DNA of 44,761 nt, taken from assembly GCF_007991615.1 (NCBI RefSeq), contig NZ_BJYR01000031.1, positions 1-44,761 on the forward strand, read 5' to 3'. Source of the DNA: Novosphingobium sediminis. GTDB lineage: Bacteria > Pseudomonadota > Alphaproteobacteria > Sphingomonadales > Sphingomonadaceae. Positions 44,169 through 44,761 of this stretch are shown here, one piece after another. Both the position numbers and the translations under genes were made by a program. The notes below the pieces were generated by a model, which saw nothing but the letters and a program-made list of their open reading frames with translations, was not told the DNA's origin and made no database searches. Position 1 is the stretch's first letter. Each line of letters opens with the position of its first letter.

Positions 44169-44761
44169 TTCTCCCGCCTCAGTATGTTGCGATCGAGCCC
44201 AGAGCTTGGTGTCGTCATCAGGAAGCGCAAGTCGATCCGGCGATTTCGCTTCTTGGCTTCTTCACTGTCTCCTCGATCGACAGGACGGTCGGGGCCATAA
44301 CCGCTGAGACTCAGAATAGGCGCCGAGCCGTCCTCACCCTCCGGCTTGTTCAAGAAGCCACGCAATGCCGGTTGATTGCGTTGCAGCATGGTGAAAGTGG
44401 TTTCGGCTCTGCGCACCGAAAGCCCATAATTGTTCATGCCGCCGGACATCGCGTCGGAATCCGTGTGACCCTCTACGAAGACAGCATCTATCAAGTGCGG
44501 CGAGCGTTCCCCCTTGCAGAGATTGGATGTGGTATAGCAGGGCAAGACCTCGACCATTGCACCTGCGACCTTACTTATGGCTATTTGTCCTCTTTCGGTC
44601 AGATCCCATTGTCCTTTGTCGAACAGCACGTCGTCAGGCAACCGCAGCACACCTGTCTTCGTGTCGATCTCGACTTGCAGTCCTTTGTCCTTGAGCGATT
44701 GCTGGAGATCGTTGAGGATCTCTGCGCGAGTTCGGTTCGCTCCAGTCAGTTCCTCGGTTTT
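44165..44761 (-). CDS. zorB: ZorB, OmpA/MotB-like stator subunit (partial, 3' end)
   Basis: The last 198 residues of a protein that continues past the window edge; the frame is open to base 44761. The OmpA-like peptidoglycan-binding domain is clear: GVLRLPDDVLFDKGQWDLT, then FVEGHTDSD, YGLSVRRAETTF, LSGYGPDRPVD and the closing KKRNRRIDLRF. This is the ZorB C-terminal domain, which anchors the ZorAB proton-driven motor to the cell wall. The N-terminal membrane helix with its proton-carrying aspartate lies outside the window. zorA should lie immediately upstream. An internal GTG at 44650 is not the start, since the coding frame and family similarity continue before it. Confidence 0.88.
   Translation of the reverse strand, partial: KTEELTGANRTRAEILNDLQQSLKDKGLQVEIDTKTGVLRLPDDVLFDKGQWDLTERGQIAISKVAGAMVEVLPCYTTSNLCKGERSPHLIDAVFVEGHTDSDAMSGGMNNYGLSVRRAETTFTMLQRNQPALRGFLNKPEGEDGSAPILSLSGYGPDRPVDRGDSEEAKKRNRRIDLRFLMTTPSSGLDRNILRREK

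Overview
The window looks like part of an integrative conjugative element or large plasmid from a high-GC alphaproteobacterium. A sphingomonad is my best guess, from the GC-rich codon use and from an F-type transfer operon of this make-up; no rRNA or housekeeping gene fixes the host. No integrase, relaxase (TraI), coupling protein (TraD), tRNA or att site is visible, so the element's ends and mobilisation genes lie outside.

Region 1 (1-1372): the 3' end of an unidentified gene, then a two-gene regulatory operon on the minus strand (helix-turn-helix protein plus AlpA-like regulator). It is divergent from the transfer operon across a 367-bp non-coding region with four short inverted repeats.

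Region 2 (1373-19070): an almost complete F-type type IV secretion operon on the plus strand, in the order traA-L-E-K-B-dsbC-V-C-(unknown membrane protein)-trbI-S26 peptidase-traW-U-trbC-N-F-H-G. Most junctions are 1- to 8-nt overlaps. It encodes pilin, pilin maturation, the core channel, the assembly ATPase, the periplasmic pilus-assembly set and mating-pair stabilisation. Two thioredoxin-fold proteins can serve its cysteine-rich subunits.

Region 3 (19074-21083): a small membrane protein on the minus strand, divergent from a HipBA-like toxin-antitoxin pair.

Region 4 (21102-44761): a contiguous defence island, all on the minus strand. In transcription order it holds a Zorya type I system (zorB cut by the window edge, zorC, zorD; zorA expected just outside), a two-gene Druantia type III-like system (druH, druE), and a type I restriction-modification operon headed by a 55-aa Phd-like antitoxin (phd-like, hsdM, hsdS, a DUF262/DUF1524 GmrSD-like protein, hsdR). 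Genes within each system overlap, suggesting one operon per system. The defence genes look less GC-rich than the tra operon, suggesting a separate origin.

The most unusual points are a MIT_C-like domain at the C-terminus of ZorD, the Zorya I/Druantia III tandem, the orphan Phd-like antitoxin overlapping hsdM, and the inverted-repeat cluster before traA. All functional names rest on motif recognition and gene order by eye; no database search was run.
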